From Acidobacteriaceae bacterium (GTDB taxonomy: Bacteria; Acidobacteriota; Terriglobia; Terriglobales; Acidobacteriaceae): DNA of 64,000 nt. Shown piece by piece: positions 36,168 through 45,372 of this stretch. The position numbers were made by a program, and so were the translations under genes. How positions within the stretch are numbered: position 1 is the stretch's first letter; each line of letters opens with the position of its first letter. The notes under the pieces are model-generated. The model did not search any database. It worked only from the letters and a program-made list of their open reading frames with translations, and was not told the origin of the DNA. The stretch is taken from contig PLCS01000008.1 in the NCBI GenBank assembly GCA_003134855.1, forward strand, positions 434,001 to 498,000. Reading direction: 5' to 3'.

Positions 36168-36614
36168 TCAGCGCTTCGCCGGCCTCTTGGGAACGAACTC
36201 GACGGTCTGCGGCAGCATCTGCTTCAGAGCCGCAAATTCCGTCTCACTGTTCTCGGTAATCGCTTCGTTGATCTCCTGCGGGTAGGCCTCCGCGTAATGG
36301 ACCGCGGCCTGAATCTTCACCAGCGGCCAACCCAGGTGCTTGGCCACGGCGGCGGCGTCACCCTTGTAACTGCGCACCAGCTGCATGATCTCCCACACCG
36401 CCAGCGAACTGGCCTGGATGCAGGCTTGCCTTCCTGCCGGAGTATCGCGAAAGTCAATGAAGGCAAACTCGGTGCGGCGCAGGCCCTCCTCCACCAGCCG
36501 CGCGCTGGCGTCGCTGGGGGTCCATCCATGCCGGTTGGCCATACGGCGCAGGCGCTTGGCGCTCTCTGTCGGCAGGCGCATACTCACAACCATTGAAGCA
36601 GCTTCTTTAGCCAT
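36168..36614 (-). CDS. Antitoxin-like protein with DUF433-type domain
   Basis: A 148-residue protein. A short RHH-like N-terminus (SMRLPTESAKRLRRMANRHG) precedes a DUF433-type segment (ACIQASSLAVWEIMQLVRSY ... VKIQAAVHYAEAYPQEINEAI). DUF433 proteins pair with PIN-like toxins (VapB45 type). Probable DNA-binding autoregulator and toxin inhibitor. Confidence 0.8.
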   Translation of the reverse strand: MAKEAASMVVSMRLPTESAKRLRRMANRHGWTPSDASARLVEEGLRRTEFAFIDFRDTPAGRQACIQASSLAVWEIMQLVRSYKGDAAAVAKHLGWPLVKIQAAVHYAEAYPQEINEAITENSETEFAALKQMLPQTVEFVPKRPAKR

Positions 36615-36717
36615 CGTTTCCTCTGTGTGTCGCTTTTGTAAACATTGTAGCGCGGATTGTCCGGAGATGAATAGAATTTCTCCGGGAAATTCTTTCTTTG
36701 GACGGAGTGCTGGGTGC

Positions 36718-36811
36718 TGGGTGCCCCAGGTTAGGATATACGGACCTGGGATACCACAAACTCCATGCGAGCGAATAGCGAGCCATTGGCCCCACCGCAG
36801 GTGGCTACCCC
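36718..36811 (+). repeat. Dispersed hairpin element, copy 9 (extended), includes a gene's stop codon
   Basis: GGGTGCCCCAGGTT, loop, a weakly pairing right arm in CGGACCTGG, GGATACCACAAACTCC, then ATGCGAGCGAATAGCGAGCC and CCCCACCGCAGGTGG, the same extension as copy 4. The TAG of the leftward DUF362 gene (36805-36807) falls inside it. The interval 36615-36717 shows nothing else. Confidence 0.85.
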
Positions 36812-37824
36812 AGCTGGCTGATCTTCACCTGCAACTTATCGAAGTCCACAGTGCCCAGGCCGCGGGCGGCGGCCATCTCCAGGTAAGGCATCTGCGCGGG
36901 ATCGAGGTCCCAGTATGCCTTGGCCGCATAGGCGTCGATGGCGACCGGATCGGTTCCGGCAATAATGGTCTTCTTGAGGGCTACGTCTTCCAGGTTGCCG
37001 CCGGTGGGTCCGTTGCGCAGCAGGATGCGGTAACAGTCCATCACAGTCAGCGTGGGCAGCATGAAGAAGGCGAGATCGGCGAGGCTCTGATGAATCTGCT
37101 GGTGCAGGCGGTTGCGCTCGCCGCCCAGGATGCCGTACCAGTTCTTCATGCCCAGCGTTGCGCCGGTGAGGACGTGATGCTTTGCGATGGGCAAGTTGAA
37201 GATTTTATCGGCTTCGAGGAAGGGCGTGAAGATGGGCCAGCTCTTCAGCACCACGCCGCCCACCTCCACTTCGCGAAAAAGTTCGGGATCGGGCAGGATG
37301 ACCTCGGCGTGCTCGGCGAGGGCGGCGGCCTGAATGCCGGAGCGATGGAAGCAGCGGCGGGCCTCGTTGCAGCTTACATCAGTGACAATGACGCGCTTGG
37401 CCCCCGCCTGCCAGCACTGGCGCACCATCTCGGCGACCACATCGGGATTTGTATTGGCGGCCTGCTCCGGCGTTCGGTCCCAAGCAATGTTGGGCTTGAT
37501 GACCACCACGTCCTGGCGGCTGACGAAGCGGCCAATGCCGCCCAGATTCTCTAGCGCCTGAGCCACCAGCGCGCGCGGTTCTCCGTTCTGGACCACGGTC
37601 AGATGCGGCCATTGCAGATCATCGACAATGCGATGGTCGCGGCGCGCCTGCTCGGCCTGCGCCGGAAGCGGACGGAAGCTGTGCTTGCTGAGCCAGACGG
37701 CCGCGCCCGTAGCAGTTGCCGCCACACCACCCACGCGTAGCAGTTGCAGCAGCGCCTCGCGGCGCGTGAGGCCCTGCGCGACGCCTTGCATTTCTTCCGG
37801 CTTACGATCGGTTTCCGCGGCCAT
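36805..37824 (-). CDS. Exported DUF362 family protein
   Basis: A 339-residue protein from ATG 37824, with GGGAG upstream. A probable twin-arginine-like leader (GLTRREALLQLLRVGGVA) is followed by the DUF362 core: VVIKPNIAWDRTPEQAANTN, CWQAGAKRVIVTD, NLPIAKHHVLTGATLGMKNWYG and IAGTDPVAIDAYAAK. It lacks an appended 4Fe-4S ferredoxin domain. DUF362 function is not established. Last gene of a leftward set with the polyferredoxin; its stop lies in a hairpin element. Confidence 0.85.
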   Translation of the reverse strand: MAAETDRKPEEMQGVAQGLTRREALLQLLRVGGVAATATGAAVWLSKHSFRPLPAQAEQARRDHRIVDDLQWPHLTVVQNGEPRALVAQALENLGGIGRFVSRQDVVVIKPNIAWDRTPEQAANTNPDVVAEMVRQCWQAGAKRVIVTDVSCNEARRCFHRSGIQAAALAEHAEVILPDPELFREVEVGGVVLKSWPIFTPFLEADKIFNLPIAKHHVLTGATLGMKNWYGILGGERNRLHQQIHQSLADLAFFMLPTLTVMDCYRILLRNGPTGGNLEDVALKKTIIAGTDPVAIDAYAAKAYWDLDPAQMPYLEMAAARGLGTVDFDKLQVKISQLG

Positions 37825-37847
37825 GGTGATACTCCCGGTCATCGTGC

Positions 37848-37900
37848 GAGGTAACCCACCCTAGGCGCAAAAACAATAACGCGCCGAGGGTGGGGCACCC
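37848..37900 (-). repeat. Dispersed hairpin element, copy 10
   Basis: On the minus strand GGGTGCCCCACCCTCGGCGC, loop, GCGCCTAGGGTGGGTTACCTC. The arms CACCCTCGGCGC and GCGCCTAGGGTG pair over most of their length. It lies between the two DUF362 genes; the right flank is diverged. Confidence 0.8.
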
Positions 37901-37907
37901 ATATTCT

Positions 37908-38918
37908 TTAGACTTCCAGCAGATGAATGCGCTGGGGATCGTTGGTGCCCAGATTGTGATCTTTGTCAGCAGCAGTTACAATGTAGCGCGGCGGACGGCC
38001 CGCGGCTTCGAGCGTCGGCATGCCTGCCTCGGCGCGCTTCTTGGCAATCATCTGCCACGCGGTGTGATCGACCGCGACGCGATCCTCGCCGACGATAAGT
38101 GCATTGGGCTGCCAGAGGCGCTCGGGATGGAAGCCCGGACCGCCGTCATAAACCGAGGTCATCGCGTCGCCGATGGTGAAGCGAACCTTCTCGCGTATGG
38201 TGGGAATGCAATTCAGGTCGGCGACTGCGGGGTTGCACCCGTTGGCGTGCAGTTCATTGGGGCGCTCGACGACCCCGTACATATTCTTCATTGAGAAGGT
38301 AACGCCCGCCATTTGGTGATCCTTGAGAATTGGCAGATTGATCACCATCGCGCACTCGCGGGAGAGAATCTTGGTGAGTTTGACATTGACCGTGCCCCAT
38401 GTCAATGGCTGCTCCTCGAAGCCCGCCTGGTCGCTGGGGTAACTGCGGATGTGACTGCGATCGGTGTTGATGGCGAAGCCGCAAGCCTCCAGAAAGTGTG
38501 CGTTCTGGTCCCACACCAAAATATTTCCGGGCTTGACGCCGATCTGTTGCAGCCGTTCCGCAATCGCCAGCGTCAGCGCCCGGTGCGTGCTAATTCCCTT
38601 GCCGCCCAGGCCGTTCACCTTGAGGCCAATCACCTTATCCGCGGAGACCAGGTTCGCGGGCACAATGCGCTTCCATGCCTCGACCGGCTTGTCGCGGCCC
38701 GTGTAGGCGGCGATGGCGCGGTCGAGCAGAGCCTGCACGCGCTTCTCGTCCAGTTGCCCGCTGGCATCATGCAGCGCGGCGTCGCGCGCTATCACGACTT
38801 TGGATTTGCCGCTCTCGGCGTGAGTGTCGAGCGTTGCGGCAAGGCCCAGTTTGCTGTTTGAGCTGAGCAGCACGGCTCCCGCTGCTGCTGTCTTCAAAAA
38901 ATCACGGCGGTTTTTCAT
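37908..38918 (-). CDS. Exported DUF362 family protein
   Basis: A 336-residue protein from the ATG at 38918 with GAGG six bases upstream. The N-terminus MKNRRDFLKTAAAGAVLLSS is a twin-arginine signal. DUF362 features include KVIGLKVNGLGGKGISTHRA, NILVWDQN, MVINLPILKDHQMAGVTFSM KNMYG and VGEDRVAVDHTAWQMI. It differs clearly from its neighbour, so the pair is not a recent duplication. Export and the linked polyferredoxin suggest a periplasmic redox role; not proven. Confidence 0.87.
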   Translation of the reverse strand: MKNRRDFLKTAAAGAVLLSSNSKLGLAATLDTHAESGKSKVVIARDAALHDASGQLDEKRVQALLDRAIAAYTGRDKPVEAWKRIVPANLVSADKVIGLKVNGLGGKGISTHRALTLAIAERLQQIGVKPGNILVWDQNAHFLEACGFAINTDRSHIRSYPSDQAGFEEQPLTWGTVNVKLTKILSRECAMVINLPILKDHQMAGVTFSMKNMYGVVERPNELHANGCNPAVADLNCIPTIREKVRFTIGDAMTSVYDGGPGFHPERLWQPNALIVGEDRVAVDHTAWQMIAKKRAEAGMPTLEAAGRPPRYIVTAADKDHNLGTNDPQRIHLLEV

Positions 38919-38957
38919 AGCAATCCTCGCTTCTGTGCGTTGAACAGCAACTTCCAA

Positions 38958-39455
38958 TTACAGTTTCGCTTCCACGCCATGCGCCAGCGCCAGCAGCGCC
39001 TGCGGAGCGTCGGGCGTCAGCTCATAGGCAACGATGCGCACCAGCGATGGGCCTTTGCGGAAGATCACGCTCTGCGCATAGGCCACGCCAGCATCGCCCA
39101 GTGGAACGGTTTTGACATCCTTGGCTTGTCCCTTCTCTAGAATCTTGCTCGCGCCGGCCGCATCCTTCATCGTGTACACGTCCACCGTCGCTTCCAACAG
39201 GCCCTGGTACTTGTAGTCGGAGGTAGACGTGGAGACCACGCCGGCCGAGAGGTACTGCTCGGCATCGCCGTCGATATACTGCCACAAGTCCTTAGCGGCG
39301 AAGACGCGGGTCTCGCTGGTTTTTTCCCAGCCGGCAAGCACGCCCGATTTGGGGAACGGATCGACGATCTTCTTCTTGCATCCTGTGGTCGCGGTAATCA
39401 CGACAAGAATAATTGCCGCAACGGCCAGCATCCATTTCATTGAGCAAAATTTCAC
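38958..39455 (-). CDS. Lipoprotein resembling DUF6599
   Basis: A 165-residue protein starting with GTG at 39455, preceded by AAAGGAG at eight bases; a later ATG (39440) is possible. The lipobox is ITATTGC at about residues 18-24. The mature part holds the DLWQYIDGDAEQYLSAG segment, similar to the W-x-Y-I-x-G-x-A-x-x-Y-L pattern of DUF6599 proteins in this phylum. It starts 13 bases after the polyferredoxin stop, so it is co-transcribed. Function unknown. Confidence 0.75.
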   Translation of the reverse strand: MKFCSMKWMLAVAAIILVVITATTGCKKKIVDPFPKSGVLAGWEKTSETRVFAAKDLWQYIDGDAEQYLSAGVVSTSTSDYKYQGLLEATVDVYTMKDAAGASKILEKGQAKDVKTVPLGDAGVAYAQSVIFRKGPSLVRIVAYELTPDAPQALLALAHGVEAKL

Positions 39456-39468
39456 GGAAGAGTCTCCT

Positions 39469-41139
39469 TTATTTTCGGTTGAGCAGAATCTGGCTGCTTG
39501 GTGAGCGGCTTTCGCCGATGCTGGTGACGTAGACGGCGGGGTGCTCCTGCAACGGGCAGGCATACTCGCACGCGCCGCAGCCCACGCAGCGGCTGGGATC
39601 GACGCGCGGCTGCTTCAGCGTTTTGGTGTTGCCCGCGGAGTCGATGACCTGCGCCTCCTCGACATAAATGGCTTTGGGCGAGACCGGGCACCACTCCTCG
39701 CAGACGATGCACTCGGTGGCCATCGCCCACGGCAGGCAGCGGCCGCGGTCATAGAAGGCCGTGCCCAAGCGAATCGGTTGATTTTGCTGCTGCGCGCCCA
39801 CGCCGACGACCCAGCCCTTTTCCCTGGGCGTGATCTGCCAGATCGCGCCGGTGGGACAGACCTCCGAGCAGAGCACGCAACTGGGCTCGCAGTAACCGAT
39901 GCGCGGCACCAGCGTCGGCGACCACAATCCCTCCAGGCCGGCCTGATCGAGCGTGGGATGCAGCGCGATGTTGGGGCAAGCCTTCATGCATTCGCCGCAG
40001 CGAATACAGCGCGAAAGAAACTCCGGCTCGTCGAGCGAACCCGGCGGGCGCAGCAGCCGTTCGTGGCGGCTCTTGCCCAGGCCGGTGTTCGAGCGCATCA
40101 GTGGAACAATCGCCGCTCCGGCGGCAACGCCGGTGAGTGTGCGGCGGCGGCCCAGGTCGGGCGATGGGACCTCCATATCCTTACCGGGGGTGGGGCGGAA
40201 GAACTTGAATTGCAGGCTGTCGTGCGGGCAACTGCCCAGGCAGTTCATGCACATCAGGCACTCGGCCTTGCGCCACGGCGCGCCGCCGATGGGATCGTCG
40301 CCGCCCTGGCAGTGGAGCAGGCAGCGATTGCATTTGTCGCAGGCGGCAGGATCCTTGTGCAGCCCCAGAATCGACCAGCGTGAAACCGCACCAAGCAGCG
40401 CGCCCAGCGGGCAGATCGCCCTGCACCAGAAACGTGTCACGCGCAGGCTGGCCGCCAGAATCGCTATAAACAGAATCCCCAGTACCAGCCCTTGCTCGTA
40501 GTGCGGCTGGCGGAGATCGAGTACCAGAACTTGTAGAATCGAGTGCAGCGTTCCGCCGGCCGCCTTGATCGCCGCGATGTGGCTATGTTCGAGCGGGGTG
40601 AAGATAGCGCGCGCAGCGGCATTGATAGCCGGCAGAATAGAAAGCCCGAACGACCGCACCAGCAGACTGAATGGATCAAGCCAGCCCAGCGCCGCCGAGC
40701 CGAAGAGTGCGGCTACCAGTCCGGCGATCAGCACAACGTACTTGCCGGTTTGCCAGCGTTTGTAGCGATTCGACTCGATGCGCTGCTTGCCCCGCTTGGC
40801 CTCCGAGGGCATATTGCTCACGAAGTGCTGCAGCGTGCCCATCGGGCAGATCCAGCCGCAGAAGAAGCGCCCCAGAAAGAGCGTGGGCACGAGGATAACG
40901 AGGCACCAGATGAGGCCGCGATAGAGCGCATGGCCAGCCAGCGCGTTGACCAAAGCCACCAGCGGGTCCCACTCGAAGAACAGCCGTACCGGCGGGCGCA
41001 GATGAATCTCAGTTCCGGCGCTGGGAAAGAGGCTCCACGAGGTGAAGAACAGCAACCCGAGAAAGAGCAGCAGGAAAACGATCTGCGAAATCCTGCGCAA
41101 CTTCGGCAATCTGGACCGGTTCAAGAATCGCCTCCACAC
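39469..41139 (-). CDS. Membrane polyferredoxin, NapH/NosR-like
   Basis: A 556-residue membrane protein. Five or so membrane helices occupy about residues 15-290, with two C-x3-C-P motifs (FFCGWICPMG and FWCRAICPLG) as in NapH and NosR. Several 4Fe-4S ferredoxin motifs follow: CDKCNRCLLHCQ, CLMCMNCLGSCP, CIRCGECMKACP, CEPSCVLCSEVCP, CIVCEEWCP and CVGCGACEYACP. A Tat-like stretch (GRRRTLTGVAAGAAIVP) lies in the middle. It probably passes electrons across the membrane to exported partners; the acceptor is not evident. First gene of the leftward cluster. Confidence 0.85.
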   Translation of the reverse strand: MWRRFLNRSRLPKLRRISQIVFLLLFLGLLFFTSWSLFPSAGTEIHLRPPVRLFFEWDPLVALVNALAGHALYRGLIWCLVILVPTLFLGRFFCGWICPMGTLQHFVSNMPSEAKRGKQRIESNRYKRWQTGKYVVLIAGLVAALFGSAALGWLDPFSLLVRSFGLSILPAINAAARAIFTPLEHSHIAAIKAAGGTLHSILQVLVLDLRQPHYEQGLVLGILFIAILAASLRVTRFWCRAICPLGALLGAVSRWSILGLHKDPAACDKCNRCLLHCQGGDDPIGGAPWRKAECLMCMNCLGSCPHDSLQFKFFRPTPGKDMEVPSPDLGRRRTLTGVAAGAAIVPLMRSNTGLGKSRHERLLRPPGSLDEPEFLSRCIRCGECMKACPNIALHPTLDQAGLEGLWSPTLVPRIGYCEPSCVLCSEVCPTGAIWQITPREKGWVVGVGAQQQNQPIRLGTAFYDRGRCLPWAMATECIVCEEWCPVSPKAIYVEEAQVIDSAGNTKTLKQPRVDPSRCVGCGACEYACPLQEHPAVYVTSIGESRSPSSQILLNRK

Positions 41140-41268
41140 GCGCGGACGCTAACCGTACATGATCGATGATTCGCGCTTAGGCAGACGTCAGACAGTGATC
41201 TGCATCACCGATTGGCGGGTACCATGGTTGCAAAGACGAGAGCCGAGCATCCGGTCTGAAGGGTGAGT

Positions 41269-42645
41269 TCAGGGGTAGATGCGGTGCAGGGTGCGGGCGA
41301 AGGGGATGGTTTCGCGGACGTGGTCCAGGCCGCAGATCCAGGCTACCGCGCGCTCGATGCCCATGCCGAAGCCCGAGTGCGGGACGCTGCCGTAGCGGCG
41401 CAGGTCCAGGTACCACTGGAAGGCTTCCTTGGGCAGATTGTGCTGCTCGATGCGGGAGTTCAGTAACTCATAACTCGAAACGCGCTGCGAGCCGCCAATG
41501 ATTTCGCCGTAGCCTTCGGGAGCGAGCACATCGACGCAGAGGGCGTAGCGCGCGTCGGCGGGGTCGGGTTCCATGTAAAAGGCCTTCACGTTGGCGGGGT
41601 AGCGATGAACCATGACCGGGCGGTTATATTGCGAGCTAAGCCAGGTTTCATCGGGTGAGCCGAAATCGTTGCCATATTCAAAGGGAGCTTCCAAGTGGCC
41701 GTCCTTGTGGGCCTGGTTGAGCATCTCGCAGGCTTCGTCGTAGCGCAGGCGCGGAAAGGGCGGGCAGATGGATTCTAACTTGGCGGGATCGCGGCCGATA
41801 ACAACTAACTCCGCGGCGCGGTTCTTGAGGACGCTTTGAACAATGTGCGACAAGAAGTTTTCGGCTAACTCGAGCAGCCCGTCGAGGTCCATGAAGGCGA
41901 CCTCCGGCTCAATCATCCAGAACTCGGTGAGGTGACGGCGAGTTTTGGATTTTTCCGCGCGGAAGGTGGGGCCGAAGCTATAAACCTTGCCCAGCGCCAG
42001 CGCTGTGGATTCGATGTATAACTGCCCGGATTGAGTGAGAAAAGCCGGGTCGCCGAAGTAATCCACCGGAAAGAGAGTCGAGGTGCCCTCGCAGGCCGCC
42101 GGAGTCAGGATCGGTGGGTCGGTGCGAATGAAGCCGTTGGAGTCAAAATACTCTGCCGCCGCGCGCATGATTTCGGCCCGGATGCGGAGAATCGCAGACT
42201 GGCGCGGCGAGCGCACCCAGAGGTGGCGATGGTCCATGAGGAAGTCGACACCGTGCTCCTTCAGGGTGATGGGGTAGGGGTCGGCTTCCGGCACGCGCTG
42301 GACGACCTGGAGGCCTTCGACATCGAGCTCGTAGCCGCCGGGCGCCCGCTTGTCGGCGCGGACCTTGCCGGTGACAATGACGCTGGATTCCTGTGTCAGG
42401 CCCTTGAGCGCTTCAAAGACCTCCGGGGGGACGCTCTTGATGTGGGCCACGCCCTGGATGGTTCCGGTACCGTCGCGGAAGATGGGGAAGAGCAGCTTGC
42501 CGCTCTCACGGAGGTTGTAGAGCCATCCGCGCAGGGTGACGGACTGGCCTTCGTGCTGGCCGAGGGTGGCGATGGTGACCACCTGCGGCACCTGCGGTGC
42601 GGCGGAGGCGGCTTGCGCCGCAGGAGTGGTATTGTCTTCGGGCAT
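41269..42645 (-). CDS. asnS: Asparaginyl-tRNA synthetase
   Basis: A 458-residue class IIb synthetase. An N-terminal OB-fold ([26 protein letters not shown]) binds the anticodon; motif 2 is [18 protein letters not shown], and motif 3 is [12 protein letters not shown] near the C-terminus. The Asn-type residues EPEVAF and the length favour AsnRS over AspRS. It charges tRNA-Asn in the cytoplasm. A ribosome-binding-like GAGG lies upstream of the ATG. Monocistronic in this view. Confidence 0.95.
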   Translation of the reverse strand: MPEDNTTPAAQAASAAPQVPQVVTIATLGQHEGQSVTLRGWLYNLRESGKLLFPIFRDGTGTIQGVAHIKSVPPEVFEALKGLTQESSVIVTGKVRADKRAPGGYELDVEGLQVVQRVPEADPYPITLKEHGVDFLMDHRHLWVRSPRQSAILRIRAEIMRAAAEYFDSNGFIRTDPPILTPAACEGTSTLFPVDYFGDPAFLTQSGQLYIESTALALGKVYSFGPTFRAEKSKTRRHLTEFWMIEPEVAFMDLDGLLELAENFLSHIVQSVLKNRAAELVVIGRDPAKLESICPPFPRLRYDEACEMLNQAHKDGHLEAPFEYGNDFGSPDETWLSSQYNRPVMVHRYPANVKAFYMEPDPADARYALCVDVLAPEGYGEIIGGSQRVSSYELLNSRIEQHNLPKEAFQWYLDLRRYGSVPHSGFGMGIERAVAWICGLDHVRETIPFARTLHRIYP

Positions 42646-42835
42646 GGGGTTCCTCGGCGGCCGGTTTGGCCGGAATCTCTAGGATAGCGCGTATGCGAGG
42701 CACTCTGCGGTGTAAAGAGGTGGTTCATTCCTTTCCTGGGCCGGTTTGGTCTTGGCAACGGCAAATGGTTTTGCGCCTGCCGTGAATTGCGAACCGCTTT
42801 GTTTTGTTCGCCAACCTTGCTATGCTTGCTGGCAA

Positions 42836-43633
42836 ATGGAAATTGCGGCGATTCAAACGCATGGCCTCACCCGGCGCTTTGGCGCGCTGACGGCTGTTGA
42901 AGATGTCACGCTGAGCGTGGCGCCGGGGCAGTTCTTCGGTTTTCTGGGACCGAACGGCGCGGGCAAGTCCACCACCATCAAGATGCTCACCGGGCTGCTA
43001 GAGCCGACAGCCGGGACGATTGAGATTCTGGGCCAGCCGTTTGGGGCCGGCGCGCTCGAGCTGAAGCGGCAGATCGGCGTGGTGCCGGAGGGGATGGCGC
43101 TGCTGGGCCGGCTGACCGCGCCCGAATACCTGCATTTTGTCGGCCGCATGTACGGGCTGGACCGCGAGACCACCCGCCAGCGGACGGAGGAGCTGCTGGA
43201 GTTCATGCAACTGGCCAACGAGAGCCGCAAGCTGGTGACAGACTTCTCGCACGGAATGCAGAGGAAGCTGGCGATGGCCGCGGCGGTGATTCACGGTCCC
43301 AAGGTGCTCTTTCTCGACGAGCCCTTCGAGGGCGTGGACGCGATTGCAGCCGGAATGCTGAAGAATATGCTGCAAGGGATGCTCAACCGCGGCGCGACAA
43401 TCTTTTTGACCACGCATGTGCTGGAGATTGTGGAGCGTCTGTGCAGCCACGTGGCCATCATCAGCAAGGGCCGGCTGGTGGCTGATGGCTCGCTGGCCGA
43501 ACTCCACGCTGGAGTGGTTTCCACACTGCCGGATGCCGCCAGGGAGCAGCGGCTGACTCTCGAAGAGATCTTTCTCTCGATTGTGGGAGCGGGCGGGCTG
43601 GAGCCGGCGCAGGAGCTGTCATGGCTGGCTTGA
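42836..43633 (+). CDS. ABC transporter ATP-binding protein
   Basis: A 265-residue ATPase with Walker A GPNGAGKSTT, a signature segment FSHGMQRKLAMA in place of LSGGQ, and Walker B VLFLDEPFEGVD. The start at 42836 (MEIAAIQTHG) fits the family; the frame is open from 42746. It overlaps the permease gene by 13 bases. Typical of ABC-2 type exporters (drugs, polysaccharides or lipids); substrate unknown. Confidence 0.92.
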   Translation: MEIAAIQTHGLTRRFGALTAVEDVTLSVAPGQFFGFLGPNGAGKSTTIKMLTGLLEPTAGTIEILGQPFGAGALELKRQIGVVPEGMALLGRLTAPEYLHFVGRMYGLDRETTRQRTEELLEFMQLANESRKLVTDFSHGMQRKLAMAAAVIHGPKVLFLDEPFEGVDAIAAGMLKNMLQGMLNRGATIFLTTHVLEIVERLCSHVAIISKGRLVADGSLAELHAGVVSTLPDAAREQRLTLEEIFLSIVGAGGLEPAQELSWLA

Positions 43634-45366
43634 AGGGGGTTGGCGCGGGCCCAAGCCAAGGTCTGGGCGCGCTGAGCGGCGCGGCGCGGGCGCAGTATGC
43701 GGCCATGGCCGCCCTGCGCTGGCATATGTTCGTGAACGGACTGCGCTCCAAACGGGGCGCGTTTGAGCTGGGCGCGCGCACCGTGTCGTTTGTCCTTTAT
43801 GCCTTCATTGGGCTGGGGCTGGGCACCATCATGGGCGCGGGCGCTTATGCACTGGCTTCCAATGAAAAGTGGCAGTTCTTGCCGGCCGTCTTCTGGGTGG
43901 CGTGTATCCTCTGGCAGGTGGGTCCGGTGATGCTGGCCTCGTTTCAGGAACAGTTTGACATGGGTATTCTGCTGCGCTTCCCGGTGCGCTTTAGATCGTA
44001 CTATCTGCTGTATGTGGTCTTTGGGCTGGCGGATGTCTCCACCATCATCGGCGCGCTGTGCTGCCTGGGCATCTGGGTGGGCGTCACGATGGCGCGGCCG
44101 GAGCTCTTTGCCTGGACGGCGCTGGCGCTGGCGGCATTTGCGGCCTTCAACATCCTGCTGGTGCGCGCCGTCTTTGCCTGGATCGACCGCTGGCTCTCGC
44201 AGCGGAAGACGCGGGAGATTGTGGGCGCGCTGTTCATGATTTTCCTGTTGAGCCTGCAACTGCTGAATCCGGCGCTGCACCGGAAGCACCATCAGCAGCC
44301 GCTAACTACACAGGCGCGTGTCGAGAACCTTCGCAGGATGGAGACCGAGTTTGCGCCCTGGATAAAGACAGCCTACGCCGTGCAGCAGGCTCTGCCGCCG
44401 GGGCTGGCCGCGCGCGCGCTCCGGCAGGCCGGCAATCGGCAGCCTGTGGGGGCCTTGGCGTCGCTGGGCGTGCTTGGGCTGTGGGCGCTGGCCGCAGGGA
44501 GCGTGCTGGCCCGCCGTCTGAAGGCCGAGTATCGCGGCGAAAACCTGGGTTCGGCGCCTAAACGGGAAACGGGCCGGGCAAAGACTTCCTCAGTGCGAGC
44601 CACTCTTGTTCGGCGCGAGGGCGGCTGGAGGCTGGGCGGCTCCAGCCCCATTGCCGCGCTGATGGAAAAGGAGGCGCGCAGTTTAATGCGCACCCTGCCG
44701 CTGCTCTGGGCGATAGGCGCGCCCCTGTTGATGGTGCTGGTGCTGGCCAGCCTCTATCGCAGCAACGCTTCGGGGAATTCATTTTCGTACGCGCTGCCGC
44801 TCTACGTCGCCTTCGCGTTGATGGGCTTCACGCAGATGTTTTCCAACAATCTGGGCGCCGAGGGAGCGGGGATTCAGTTGCTGTTTCTTTCTCCGACGCC
44901 CATCCGCACCGTTTTTCTGGCCAAGAATCTCTTTCATTTCCTGCTTTTCTGGCTGGATGCGCTGCTGGTCGGCATCCTGACCACTCTGCGCCTGGGATGG
45001 CCGGAGGGCGTGACCGTGGCGGCTACAGCAGCATGGGTTCTCTTTGCCCTGCCCTGCTGCTTGGCCGTGGGCAACATCTTTTCGCTCAGAATGCCCTTTC
45101 GTATCCATCCGGGGCGGATGACGCGGCAGCGCGGATCGCAGGCCAACGCGCTCTCCAGTATGTTGCTGCTGCTGGTGATCATGGCCGTGGGCGCGGTGGT
45201 CTTTGGGCTGTGCCGGCTCTTTCACACTCCGTGGATGGCCGTGCCGGTCTTTCTGGCGCTGGCCGGGGCCGCGGTCTTCGCCTGGCTGCGCGGACTCGGC
45301 AACGTAGACAGGCTCGCCAACCAGCGCAGAGACTCGCTACTGGCCACGCTGATGAAGACGGAGTGA
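43621..45366 (+). CDS. ABC-2 type transporter permease
   Basis: A 581-residue membrane protein with many hydrophobic segments, including FVLYAFIGLGLGTIMGAGAY and LWAIGAPLLMVLVLASLY, and a long cytoplasmic loop between the halves. Single-chain with two repeats, it is a plausible full membrane part for the upstream ATPase. Overlapping start indicates coupled translation. Substrate unknown. Confidence 0.85.
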   Translation: MAGLKGVGAGPSQGLGALSGAARAQYAAMAALRWHMFVNGLRSKRGAFELGARTVSFVLYAFIGLGLGTIMGAGAYALASNEKWQFLPAVFWVACILWQVGPVMLASFQEQFDMGILLRFPVRFRSYYLLYVVFGLADVSTIIGALCCLGIWVGVTMARPELFAWTALALAAFAAFNILLVRAVFAWIDRWLSQRKTREIVGALFMIFLLSLQLLNPALHRKHHQQPLTTQARVENLRRMETEFAPWIKTAYAVQQALPPGLAARALRQAGNRQPVGALASLGVLGLWALAAGSVLARRLKAEYRGENLGSAPKRETGRAKTSSVRATLVRREGGWRLGGSSPIAALMEKEARSLMRTLPLLWAIGAPLLMVLVLASLYRSNASGNSFSYALPLYVAFALMGFTQMFSNNLGAEGAGIQLLFLSPTPIRTVFLAKNLFHFLLFWLDALLVGILTTLRLGWPEGVTVAATAAWVLFALPCCLAVGNIFSLRMPFRIHPGRMTRQRGSQANALSSMLLLLVIMAVGAVVFGLCRLFHTPWMAVPVFLALAGAAVFAWLRGLGNVDRLANQRRDSLLATLMKTE

Positions 45367-45372
45367 AAAGGC

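Noticed and set aside
1879..37900. CRISPR array or IS ends as explanation of the dispersed repeats
   Set aside because: The copies are kilobases apart, no spacers of constant length exist, and no transposase or cas gene is in the window.
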